A stretch of DNA of 64,000 nucleotides, taken from CAVVJA01 sp963779485. Its GTDB lineage: Bacteria; Actinomycetota; Actinomycetes; Mycobacteriales; Jatrophihabitantaceae. Below the pieces are notes generated by a model, which was not told the origin of the DNA, ran no database searches, and saw only the letters and a list, made by a program, of their open reading frames with translations. The DNA is taken from NCBI GenBank assembly GCA_963779485.1, contig CAVZYJ010000017.1:62001-126000 (forward strand), written 5' to 3'. Below are positions 44,879 through 53,977 of this stretch, in pieces. Both the position numbers and the translations under genes were made by a program. Within the stretch, counting starts at the first letter, position 1; the number at the start of each line of letters is the position of its first letter.

Positions 44879-45895
44879 ATGGGCAGCCTCCGGACCCGCT
44901 TGATCATCCTCGGCGCCGTGTGCGTGCTCGCGGTCGGCGGCGCGGTGGCGTATCTGGCTTTCTCGCGCGCGAACCAGAGCGCCGAGAACGCGAAAGTGCA
45001 ACCAGCCGCAGAGACGAGTCTGGCCACGGTCGTGGCCGGCCCGCACATCGTCTTCCGGAACACCAACCGGCGCAGCAACTACGGCATGGCGGCGGCCGTC
45101 TCACTCGCCGACCCGTCCGGGCCACGCGCGATCACGGTCGCCGCCTGCGATCGAGTTTATGCAGCAGCGCAAAGGTATCTCTGCCTCTCGTCCTCTTTCG
45201 GAGTCGTCACGACCTACTCGGCCCACGTACTCAACTCCGACCTCGAGGACGAACAATCGCTGCCCTTGAACGGCATCCCGAGCCGGGCGCGCATGTCCCG
45301 CGACGGCACCCTCGCCGCGACGACGAGCTTCACCGCGGGCGATTCCTACGCTGGCACATCGTTCTCGACGCGCACGGTGATCACTAAGGTCGACGGCGCC
45401 AGCTCGGGCAACCTGGAGGACTTCACGCTGATCCACGACGGTGAGCACATTGCTCCGGTCGACCGCAACTACTGGGGGGTGACGTTCGCCGCGGACGACG
45501 ACACCTTCTACGTGACCGTGCAGTGGTCCAAACACACCTGGCTGGCGCGCGGCAGCCTGTCGCGGCGCACCATCGTGACCCTGCGATCCGACGCGGAATG
45601 TCCATCCCTGTCACCGGACGGCAAGCAGATCATCTACAAGCAGCGGGGCGGCCTGCCACCGGGACAGTGGCGGCTCGTCCGCTACGAGGTTGCCACCGGC
45701 CAGGTGACGCCGCTCGCCGAGACCCGCAGTGTCGACGACCAGGTCGAGTGGCTGGACAACTCCCATGTCATCTACGGCATCCCGCGAACCGGGACCGAGG
45801 CGGCCGTCGACGACGTGTGGGAGGTGGCGAGTGACGGCTCCGGCAAACCGAAGATGCTCATTCCCGAGGCGTGGTCCCCGGCCGTCGTGCGGTAA
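44879..45895 (+). CDS. TolB-like beta-propeller membrane protein
   Basis: The product is 338 residues with an N-terminal signal anchor (about 7-28) and an extracytoplasmic part rich in beta strands. Propeller-type repeats are visible (PSLSPDGKQIIYKQRG, then ARMSRDGTLAATTS), like the TolB/WD40-like families. It starts four bases after the MFS stop. It may sense or bind a surface ligand; no enzyme motif is seen. Confidence 0.72.
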   Translation: MGSLRTRLIILGAVCVLAVGGAVAYLAFSRANQSAENAKVQPAAETSLATVVAGPHIVFRNTNRRSNYGMAAAVSLADPSGPRAITVAACDRVYAAAQRYLCLSSSFGVVTTYSAHVLNSDLEDEQSLPLNGIPSRARMSRDGTLAATTSFTAGDSYAGTSFSTRTVITKVDGASSGNLEDFTLIHDGEHIAPVDRNYWGVTFAADDDTFYVTVQWSKHTWLARGSLSRRTIVTLRSDAECPSLSPDGKQIIYKQRGGLPPGQWRLVRYEVATGQVTPLAETRSVDDQVEWLDNSHVIYGIPRTGTEAAVDDVWEVASDGSGKPKMLIPEAWSPAVVR

Positions 45896-45984
45896 CCGAG
45901 GTGCGCACACGTGCGTCGCCGGCGTGCGTGGCGGTCACCCGGTGTGCGATAGTGTTACCTCGACGTTAGCAATCCGGGGGGAAC

Positions 45985-47175
45985 GTGACCGTCAGTAATC
46001 CCACGTCAGAGACGGCCGACCAGACCAGAGCATCGCTGCTCACGACTGCCGGCGTGCCAGCCGCAACCGTTCACGACCTGGTCGAGCGATCGTGCCGCGC
46101 CCTGCCGCACATGTTCAGGTCCGACCGGCAGGAGTTCGTGCAGACCGTCCGGCGCGACGCGTCGGCTGCGAACGGTCTGCGGCCGGAGGGCGACAACCTG
46201 CGCTACGCGGCGATGGTGGCCCTCGGTACGGCTTGGCTTGAGCCGGACCGCCAGCGCGAGATCCTGGCTGGGCTGCGCGCAACCGACCTCACCGCCACCG
46301 TGGCCGCGCGCGGTGTCGCGGCGGCCGATCTGGGAGCCGGTGCGCTCGCCGCGTGGGCCGCGGCCGAGGTCCGTGGCGAGGCGCCCGCGGCCCTCTTCGA
46401 CCGGCTGCTCGGCCAGATCAAGGGCTCGACCACCCAGCCGACGGTCGTCTACGCCTGGATGCTTACGGCGCTCGTCGCGGCCCGCGAGCTGGGGGACTTC
46501 GACTCTGCGGCCGAACAGGCCGCTGAGCGCCTGCTCGCCGCCCAAGGCGACCACGGCGTGTTTCCGCACGCGCTGCCGGCCGAGGCTCTTGGCCGGCTGC
46601 GCTCGCATGTGGGCAGCCTCGCCGACCAGGTGTATCCGCTGCAGGCGCTGGCCCGCTATCACGTGGCAACAGGTGACCCCGGGGCTTTGGAGGCGGCCAA
46701 CCGGACCGCGGCGCGCATCGTCGCCATGCAGGGCGACGCCGGTCAGTGGTGGTGGCATTACGACGTGCGCACCGGCGGCGTCGTCGAGGACTACCCGGTG
46801 TACAGCGTGCACCAGCACGCGATGGCGCCGATGGTGCTGTTGGACCTGCGCGAGGCCGGTGGCGTGGACCACGTCCCGGCGATCGCGCGAGGACTGGCGT
46901 GGCTGCGCACGCATCCCGAGACGCGCGGCGAGTTGCTCGACGACCGCTCCGGAGTGATCTGGCGCAAGGTCGGTCGCCGCGAGCCGCGCAAGGCCGTGCG
47001 CTACCTGCGGTCGGTGACGACGGCGGTGCGCCCGTCGCTGCGGCTCGCCGGCCTGGACCGGGTGTTTCCGCCCGGCCGCATCGACTACGAGTGCCGCCCG
47101 TACGAGCTGGGATGGCTGCTGTACGCGTGGCTCGCCAGCGGCGTGGCGGCCGGCCGCCGGCCGACCGCCGGCTAA
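45985..47175 (+). CDS. Alpha/alpha-toroid-like protein of the polysaccharide locus
   Basis: This 396-residue protein has repeated helical pairs and aromatic motifs (GQWWWHYDVRTG, VYSVHQHAMAPMVL, YECRPYELGWLLYAW) resembling six-hairpin glycosidase or prenyltransferase toroids. I cannot name a family. No signal peptide is visible. The GTG at 45985 follows GGGGGGAAC. It sits three bases before the WecG/TagA-type gene, so it may process or modify the polysaccharide or its lipid-linked precursor. Confidence 0.65.
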   Translation: MTVSNPTSETADQTRASLLTTAGVPAATVHDLVERSCRALPHMFRSDRQEFVQTVRRDASAANGLRPEGDNLRYAAMVALGTAWLEPDRQREILAGLRATDLTATVAARGVAAADLGAGALAAWAAAEVRGEAPAALFDRLLGQIKGSTTQPTVVYAWMLTALVAARELGDFDSAAEQAAERLLAAQGDHGVFPHALPAEALGRLRSHVGSLADQVYPLQALARYHVATGDPGALEAANRTAARIVAMQGDAGQWWWHYDVRTGGVVEDYPVYSVHQHAMAPMVLLDLREAGGVDHVPAIARGLAWLRTHPETRGELLDDRSGVIWRKVGRREPRKAVRYLRSVTTAVRPSLRLAGLDRVFPPGRIDYECRPYELGWLLYAWLASGVAAGRRPTAG

Positions 47176-47178
47176 CCG

Positions 47179-47953
47179 ATGTCCGAACACAAGCGCGCGC
47201 TGTACGGGCTACTGCTCGACGCGATCACCTTGGACGAGGTCCTCGCTCGTTGCGATCGCACGGTCGAGGACCGGCGAGCGGTTGTTGATCGGGGTCGTCA
47301 ATGCGGCCAAGGTCGTCAAGCTGCGCCGCGACGATGTCCTGCGCGACTCGCTCCTGGAGTGCGATGTCCTGCTCGCCGACGGTCAGTCGGTCGTCTGGGC
47401 CAGCCGGCTGCTCGGCCAGCCGCTGCCGGAGCGGGTGGCCGGCGTCGACCTCTTCGAGCGCCTGCTCGAGCGTGCGGACCGGGGCGGGCGATCCGTGTAC
47501 CTGCTCGGGGCCCGGCCGGACGTGCTGGCGACGCTGCGCGAGCGCATCACCCAGCGCTTCCCCGGCCTGGTCATCGCGGGCTCCCACGACGGCTACTTCA
47601 GCGACGCCGAGGCGGCCGAGGTCGCGGCCGAGATCGCCGCGTGCGGAGCCGACATGCTCTTCCTCGGCATGACCTCACCGAAGAAGGAAATCTTCCTCGG
47701 GACCTTCGGCGAGAAGCTCGGCGTGCCCGTCCTGCACGGAGTGGGTGGCTCGTTCGACATCCTCGCGGGGATCACCAAACGCGCGCCGGTCAGGTGGCAG
47801 CGCCTCGGCCTGGAATGGCTCTACCGCTTGCTGCAGGAGCCGCGGCGGATGTGGCGTCGCTACCTCACCACCAACTCGGCGTTCATCTGGTTGACCGTCA
47901 AGGAGCGCGTCCGTCCGAGTCCGACCTTCCGACGCTCCCGCGAGCCGGCGTGA
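47179..47953 (+). pseudogene. WecG/TagA/CpsF-type glycosyltransferase with +1 frameshift
   Basis: This family transfers N-acetylmannosamine(uronic acid) to a lipid-linked sugar. The gene starts at ATG 47179 (N-terminal helix TLDEVLARCDRTVEDRR) but shifts frame near 47278. The remaining 223 residues continue one base later from the TTG at 47282 (LIGVVNAAKVVKL, then LLADGQSVVWASRLLG with the catalytic Asp). Skipping one base restores a single protein of about 257 residues. If translation began at TTG 47282 the core would survive, so residual function is possible. Confidence 0.75.
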
Positions 47954-47976
47954 CGATTTCCGGACGACTACATCGC

Positions 47977-48020
47977 GTATAGATTTGCGACCGGTTGGCG
48001 GTGCCGACCGGAATCTATAC
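47977..48020. promoter_or_regulatory. Inverted repeat in the wecC leader
   Basis: GTATAGATT at 47977-47985 is exactly complemented by AATCTATAC at 48012-48020. Inside it, CCGGT (47991-47995) pairs with ACCGG (48007-48011), giving a long imperfect stem. The left arm contains TATAGA, a plausible -10 element. It could be an operator overlapping the promoter or a leader hairpin in front of the GGGGGG ribosome site. Confidence 0.45.
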
Positions 48021-48039
48021 ACAGCCGGGGGGCATGATC

Positions 48040-49297
48040 ATGGACCAGGTATTCAGCGGCCGGGTAGCGGTCATCGGGCTGGGCTACATCGGCCTTCCGA
48101 CCGCAGCAGCGCTCGCCACCCGGGGCATCGAGGTGGTCGGCGTCGACGTCAATCCGGACACCGTCAAGGCGCTGACCCGGGGTGAGGCGCCCTTCGTCGA
48201 ACCAGATCTGGCGGTGGCCGTCAGCGGCGCTGTCGCCATGGGCCGGTTGACGGCCACCCTGGAGACGCCCGAGGCGGACGCCTACATCATCGCGGTGCCC
48301 ACCCCGTTCCTCGACGACCACTCCGCTGACCTCAGCCACATCCAGTCCGCGGTAAACGGCCTTGCCCCGAAGCTGCGTGGCGGCGAGGTCATCATCCTCG
48401 AATCGACGTCGCCGCCGGGCACCACGCGGCTGGTCAGCGAATGGATCGCGGACCTGCGCCGCGACCTCACGCTGCCGCACGCCACCGACGGGATGCCCGA
48501 CGTCTTCGTCGCGCACTGCCCAGAACGAGTGTTGCCGGGCCGGATCATGATCGAGATGGTGACGAACGACCGGGTGGTCGGCGGCATCACGCCGCGCTGC
48601 GCCGAACAGGCCGCGGCCGTCTACCGAGTGTTCACGCAGGGCCAGATCCTCAAGAGTGACGCGGCCAGCGCGGAGATGGCCAAGCTGGTGGAGAACGCCT
48701 ACCGCGACGTCAACATCGGATTTGCCAACGAGCTGTCTCTCATCTGCGAGAGGCTGCGGCTCGATGTGTGGGAGATCATCCGGTTGGCGAATCACCACCC
48801 GCGCGTCAACATTCTCACGCCCGGTCCGGGCGTCGGGGGCCACTGCATCGCCGTCGACCCATGGTTCATCGTCGCATCAGCGCCGGAACTCGCCCGGGTC
48901 ATCCGCGCCGCCCGCGAGGTCAACGACAGCAAGCCGGCGTACGTCGCGCGAACCGTCATCGAGAAGGCGGGACGGTTCAACGCGCCGACGATCGCCTGCC
49001 TCGGGCTCGCCTACAAGCCCAACGTCGACGACCTCCGCGAGAGCCCGGCGGTCGAGATCGTCGCGCAGATCGCCGAGGCGTTGCCGTCCGTCGACGTGCT
49101 GGTGGCTGAGCCGTTCGTCGGCGCGCTGCCTGCCTCGTTAACCGAGTTGCCCGAACGTCAAGCTGACCCGGACCGACGAGGCGCTCGACGCCGCTGACAT
49201 CGTCACGCTTCTCGTCGACCACGAACAGTTCAAAGCCCTCAACCGCAGCCTGCTCGCAGGCAAGGTGATATACGACACTCGCGGCGCCTGGCGCTGA
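48040..49297 (+). pseudogene. wecC: UDP-N-acetylmannosamine dehydrogenase (WecC-like), 3' frameshift
   Basis: The enzyme oxidises UDP-ManNAc to UDP-ManNAcA. The NAD loop AVIGLGYIGLPTAAA, the VEPDLA segment, AVPTPF, ESTSPPGTT and the catalytic Cys in GVGGHCIAVDPWF all match WecC rather than UDP-glucose dehydrogenase. One extra C in the CCC at 49150-49152 shifts the frame. The proper C-terminus (TLLVDHEQFKAL to the stop at 49297) lies in the next frame; the shifted frame ends at 49197. ATG 48040 is eight bases from GGGGGG; an ATG at 48034 is also possible. Confidence 0.8.
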
Positions 49298-49326
49298 CCT
49301 CGCACGTCAGCCAGGGGGATTCCTGC

Positions 49327-51141
49327 TCACGTACAGGATCTCCCTTGCGACGTCGGATTCTGGTTGTCCACGTCGGCACCGGTCTCCAACACCCGGTTGC
49401 CGCTGCGATGCCAGCCGTCGCTCGGCGCACCGCCGCGCGGGAACCAGACGCCGAAGTAGCCGACACAGCCGAACAGGTGGGTGCTGAACACGTTGCTGTT
49501 GAAGTGCGTGTTCGTAACGGTGAAGCCACCGGCGGGCGAGGACTCCGACGGGCTGTAGTCCTCGGAATAGATCGCGAAGCCCCCACCGGCGATGAGGTTG
49601 TCGCTGACCGTGATGTCGTGACTGTTCTTGCGGCTATTCCAGATCGCGATGGCGCTGTCGGTGCCGTTGTTGTTGTCCGACGTCATGAGATAGGTGTTGT
49701 GCGAGATCACCCCGTTGCCGGCGCCCTCAGTCTGGTAGCCGTCGATGTGCCCATTGGACGTCTTGGACGTGAAGTCATGGAAGTAACTGTTTGTGATGGA
49801 GAAGTGGTCACCCGTGGTCTGTGAGTATCCGGTGTCCGCCCAGCTGAAGATGCCGTCGTCCATGCCATAGCAGTTCACGGCGTTCGCGCTCATCGCGGTT
49901 CCTTGATGCCAGATACACGCGTGTACGCCGTCCATCCCGTTGAGCTCGGCATGGTTGACCGTGACACTGGCACCGTCGTCCACGAAGATCACCCCGGTGC
50001 CGTTCGCGCTCTCACCGGTTCGCCCGCTTGTACACGCGATCTTGACGTTCTGCACCGTGACGTTCGGGGCCTCGATGCTCAGACAGCCGGTGATGTTCTG
50101 GCAGCTGATCACCGTGTTTGCCGTGGTGATGCGGACCGTGCGGCTGGCGGCACCGCTGTTGACGGTGAGCGTGTTGCCGGGGCAGGCGGAGAGCACAGGC
50201 CCGGTGTTCGACGACGCAGGCCACCCGCACGCGGCGAGATTCGCCCACACGTAAGGCCCGTTGTTGGAACAGGAAGCGGGCACCGGGCCGGGCGCGGTCG
50301 ACGTAGGCGGTGGCGGGGCCGGCGCGGTCGTGGACGCGGTCGTCGGCGGCGGTGCCGGAGCCGAGGTGACGGGCTTGGGCATCGTGGGCTTGGACGTCGC
50401 GGGCTTGGACGGCGCCGCCGAGATCGTGTGCGTCGGCGGTGTCGAGGAGGGGGCCGCCGACGGCGAGGCCGACGGCGTCGGTGATCCGGTCGACGGCTGC
50501 GCCGGAGCGAACAACGCATCGACGAAGTACGCCTGGTCGTGCCAGCTGCTCGTCGGGAAGCCGCTAGGCCCGTATCGGAACACGCCGCGCACGCCTCGCA
50601 TGATCGAGTTGCCGATCGTCTGTCCGCCGGCGAACACGCTCTGCTGGGACGCGTAGTGGCCGGAATTGGTGTGGTACGACGCGACGTAGGTGACGCCCGG
50701 CGTCACCTGCACTGGCTTGGCGAACGTCGCCACCTGCCAGCCGCTGCGGTGCTCGTTGGTGAACACCACGGTCGCGAGCTCGACGCCGCTGGCGGTCCAC
50801 AAGGTGCCCGTCTGCTGGCCGCGGTTCAGCCTGCTCTTGTAGTAGCGGATCGCCACCACCGATCCTGGCCTGCTGACGGTGAACTGGACACCGAGCTCGA
50901 CCGCCTTCGGGTCAGGGGCGGACGGATGGCTGGGCCGCTCGTGCCCGGTGTAGAGGCCCACCAGCGTGGGGGCGCGGCCGGAACCGGGCCGGCTGGCGTC
51001 CGCGGCCGCGGCAACGCCGCCGACCAGGACGAAGACGATGAGCGCGGTGATCCACGCGCGCCGCGGCCGTCGACGCGGAAGTCGATGGCGGCCAGTAGTC
51101 GCAGGCACTGAGGGGCTCCCTGTGGTCCCGGCCGGCGCCAC
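49327..51141 (-). CDS. Secreted DUF4082 and parallel beta-helix protein
   Basis: The product is 604 residues with an N-terminal basic region and a membrane/signal segment (about 28-47). Next come a DUF4082 domain (about 60-210, seen in TVSRPGSVVAIRYYKS and HTNSGHYAS), a Ser/Thr/Pro linker (about 212-300), and a right-handed beta-helix (about 330-590) with repeated N/G-rich turns such as ITNSYFHDF. Such proteins bind or cleave polysaccharide. In this locus it may trim or anchor the exported polymer. The GTG start at 51141 is uncertain. Confidence 0.78.
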   Translation of the reverse strand: MAPAGTTGSPSVPATTGRHRLPRRRPRRAWITALIVFVLVGGVAAAADASRPGSGRAPTLVGLYTGHERPSHPSAPDPKAVELGVQFTVSRPGSVVAIRYYKSRLNRGQQTGTLWTASGVELATVVFTNEHRSGWQVATFAKPVQVTPGVTYVASYHTNSGHYASQQSVFAGGQTIGNSIMRGVRGVFRYGPSGFPTSSWHDQAYFVDALFAPAQPSTGSPTPSASPSAAPSSTPPTHTISAAPSKPATSKPTMPKPVTSAPAPPPTTASTTAPAPPPPTSTAPGPVPASCSNNGPYVWANLAACGWPASSNTGPVLSACPGNTLTVNSGAASRTVRITTANTVISCQNITGCLSIEAPNVTVQNVKIACTSGRTGESANGTGVIFVDDGASVTVNHAELNGMDGVHACIWHQGTAMSANAVNCYGMDDGIFSWADTGYSQTTGDHFSITNSYFHDFTSKTSNGHIDGYQTEGAGNGVISHNTYLMTSDNNNGTDSAIAIWNSRKNSHDITVSDNLIAGGGFAIYSEDYSPSESSPAGGFTVTNTHFNSNVFSTHLFGCVGYFGVWFPRGGAPSDGWHRSGNRVLETGADVDNQNPTSQGRSCT

Positions 51142-51267
51142 ACCCGCCGCGACGCTGCGGCGCGAGCAATGCCGAACTCCGATCCCCCAATCGGCACATG
51201 ATCTAGATCGAGCGAATTCGCCCCCTCAGGCGACCTCAGCCACCATAGCCGGAGCCGGACGGCACGC

Positions 51268-52446
51268 CTAGCACCGGCCGGGAAATGCCTCGGTGGGAGG
51301 CTGCCGGGCCTCCGGATCGAAGTCGTCGGGCATCTCGCCCAGGCCGAAGTAGCTCTCGACGACCTGCACGGATCGGCGCGCGGCGTGCCCGTCACCGTAC
51401 GGGTTCACCGCGTTGGCCATGGCCGCGTAGGCGTCCGCGTCGGTAAGCAGCCGGCTCACCTCGCCGATGATCAACTCCTCATCGGTCCCCACGAGCCGTA
51501 CTGTGCCGGCCTGCACCGCCTCGGGCCGTTCGGTGGTGTCCCGCATGACCAGCACCGGCTTGCCCAGGCTGGGGCCTTCCTCCTGGACCCCCCCGCTGTC
51601 GGTGAGGATAACGCTGCTGTCCTGCATCAGGCGGCAGAACTCCGCGTAGGGCAGCGGATCGGTGATCACCACGTTGGGCAGATCGCCGAGCGGCGGAATC
51701 AGCACCTCGCGCACGACTGGGTTCAGATGCGCCGGCAGCACGAACCTGACGTTCGGATGGCGGCGAGCGAGCCGCGCGATGGCCGATGCGGAGCGCGCCA
51801 TCGGCTCGCCCCACGACTCGCGCCGGTGCGCGGTCACGAGCACCGTCGGATGTCCGCTCACCGCCTCCAGCCGCGGGTCGGCGTAGGGTACACGCCGCCG
51901 AACAACGTCGAACAGCGCGTCGATGACGGTGTTGCCGGTCACCGCGATGGAATCAGGCGCGATGTGCTCGGCGAGCAGGTTGGCCCGTGACGTCGAGGTA
52001 GGCGCCAGGTGCACGCTCGCGATCTGCGAGGTGAGCCGGCGGTTGATCTCCTCCGGGAACGGCGAGTAGCGGTCGGACGTGCGCAGGCCCGCCTCGACGT
52101 GTACAACCGGGATCTTCTCGTAGAACGCGGCCAATGCCGCAGCGAACGACGTGGTGGTATCGCCCTGCACCGCGACCATATCCGGCCGCTCCGCCCGGAT
52201 CACCTCGCCGAGGCCGGCGAGCGCCCGGACGGTGATCTGCTCGAGCGTCTGCCGGGGCGCGATGATGTCGAGGTCCTTGGCCGGGCGGATCCCGAACAGC
52301 TCGTTGACTTGGTCGAGCATCTCGCGATGCTGGCCGGTGATCACGACGATCGGCTCCAGGCCCGGCGAGCGCTCCAGCGCGGCCACCACTGGCGCCATTT
52401 TGATCGCCTCCGGCCGCGTGCCGTAGACGACCATGACCGTGGCCAT
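51268..52446 (-). CDS. wecB: UDP-N-acetylglucosamine 2-epimerase
   Basis: The product is 392 residues and interconverts UDP-GlcNAc and UDP-ManNAc. Signature segments are GTRPEAIKMAPVV at the N-terminus, HVEAGLRTSD, TAHRRESWG and LTDSGGVQEEGPSLG. It is intact, unlike the WecC and WecG/TagA-type genes that would use its product. Start at ATG 52446; frame upstream is antisense low-complexity sequence. It is divergent from the first Wzz-like gene. Confidence 0.93.
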   Translation of the reverse strand: MATVMVVYGTRPEAIKMAPVVAALERSPGLEPIVVITGQHREMLDQVNELFGIRPAKDLDIIAPRQTLEQITVRALAGLGEVIRAERPDMVAVQGDTTTSFAAALAAFYEKIPVVHVEAGLRTSDRYSPFPEEINRRLTSQIASVHLAPTSTSRANLLAEHIAPDSIAVTGNTVIDALFDVVRRRVPYADPRLEAVSGHPTVLVTAHRRESWGEPMARSASAIARLARRHPNVRFVLPAHLNPVVREVLIPPLGDLPNVVITDPLPYAEFCRLMQDSSVILTDSGGVQEEGPSLGKPVLVMRDTTERPEAVQAGTVRLVGTDEELIIGEVSRLLTDADAYAAMANAVNPYGDGHAARRSVQVVESYFGLGEMPDDFDPEARQPPTEAFPGRC

Positions 52447-52738
52447 CAGCGGGCCCTTGGCGCCGTTTGAGTGGAGCGACCGACTACGAAATGTAGCAAG
52501 GTGATGGCATCGAGTGCGCGGTCGGGGGTGCTCGGCGGCCATCCCTCGCGGAGCACCTGTGCCGTTGGTCTCGTGGACATGCCGTAGGCGCGCGAACCAC
52601 CGGCGCCCCGTGTGCCCTCATGGCTACCCCCCGGATTCGCCATTCGCGGTGTGGTCGTATTACGCTATGTTACGCGGCCGTTTGCTGTCGAACTCAGTCT
52701 GCGTCGTGAAATGCGAGACCGCCGGGGGTTTGGGAGAG

Positions 52739-53880
52739 ATGTCCGTTTCCGAGTGGCCACGCACGCTCATCAGGCGGTGGTATCTCACTGTACTGGGACT
52801 GGCTGTCACGATCGGGCTGGTCGCCGCCGCCGCGATCGCCGTACCCGTCTCCTACACGGCCAAGGCGGACGTCGTGCTCATCCCGCCGGCGAACTCCACC
52901 TCGAACAGCGACAACCCGCTGCTCGGCCTAACCGGGCTGACGAGCGCGGCCGACGTGCTGGCCCGCGCGATGTCCGACCCGAGCAAGGTGAATCAAGCTC
53001 AAGCAGCAGGGCGCAACCGGAAAGTACACCGTCGTCCGGGATCTGACCACGGACGGTCCGTTGCTCGTCGTGACCGCCAACCTGGACGACTCCTCGGGCG
53101 TGCTCCGCGAGCTCAAGCTGATCCTGACTGACATGCCGTCGACGCTGTCCACGTTGCAGCAGTCCGCGTCGGTGTCCAAGAGGGATCAAATCGGCCTGCT
53201 CACTCTGAGCATCGCTGACAAGCCGACATCGGACCGCAAGAGCCAACTGCGAGCGCGTGATCGTCGCCGTCGTTGTCGGGCTAGTGCTCACCATGCTCAT
53301 CGTTAGCGTCGGGGACCGCCTGATCCAACGGCGCAGCCGGCGCCGCGTCATGGACGCCGCGGCGGCGCCATCCGCAGCTGACACGCCGGCCCAGCAGGGC
53401 CCGGCGACCGCTAAGCCCGTAGCCCCGGTAGCGGCGTCCGATGCCTCCGCCAATGGCGCGCCAACCCACGAAGCTCGCACCGCACCGGCTGGCTCTCCGG
53501 CACCGGCCGGCGCTCCGACATCGGCCGGCTCGTCAGGTCCGAAGCCCATCGCTGCGATCAGGCGCGCACTGCACGGGCGGCGACGGCCGAACCCGCTTCC
53601 GCCAGACGCGCACGTCGCCGCGCCGGTGCGCTACCCGGCTGCTCCGCTCAACGGCACGGAGATCAACAGCACCCAGATCAACGGTACCCAGATCAACGGC
53701 CACGCGGTCGATCCCCAGCGCGCGCCGGCGTCCGAAGTGTTCCTGGCCGCCCCGCGGCCCTCGTCGGCGGCTCGACCCGCCGCACCGTCGAACCACGGTC
53801 CGGCTCCGGCGCCGAACCCGGACGGCGCGAGAGCGCGGAGTCGGATGCGCCGGCTGTCTCGCTCGCCCCGCAGCGGCTGA
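52739..53880 (+). pseudogene. Wzz/chain-length-determinant-like protein with two +1 frameshifts
   Basis: The intended protein has an N-terminal membrane helix (TVLGLAVTIGLVAAAAIA), an extracytoplasmic domain and a second helix (VIVAVVVGLVLTMLIVSV), then a long Pro/Ala-rich cytoplasmic tail. One extra A at 52991-52992 and one extra base around 53253-53256 split it into three frames: 52739-52990, 52992-53252 and 53254-53880. The tail holds tandem NG/ST-Q/E-IN repeats (53650-53700). Wzz-like proteins set polysaccharide chain length; the tail has no kinase domain. Confidence 0.7.
53650..53700 (+). repeat. Short tandem repeats in the Wzz-like tail
   Basis: A 15-bp unit close to AACGGTACCCAGATC is repeated three to four times in phase with the codons, giving the peptide NGTEINSTQINGTQING. 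The units differ at few positions, so the array may expand and contract. Confidence 0.6.
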
Positions 53881-53977
53881 CGGAGCCGAACCGGCTGGAA
53901 CGCAACCAAATGCGGTCGGCCGCATCGCGCTCGTCGCGCGCCCGATCCGGGACCTGCCCGGCCGGGTCAACGCACGC

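Noticed and set aside
47179..53880. Programmed +1 frameshifting as the explanation for the split genes
   Set aside because: No shared slippery sequence, rare-codon or stop context occurs at the four sites; indels explain all of them more simply.
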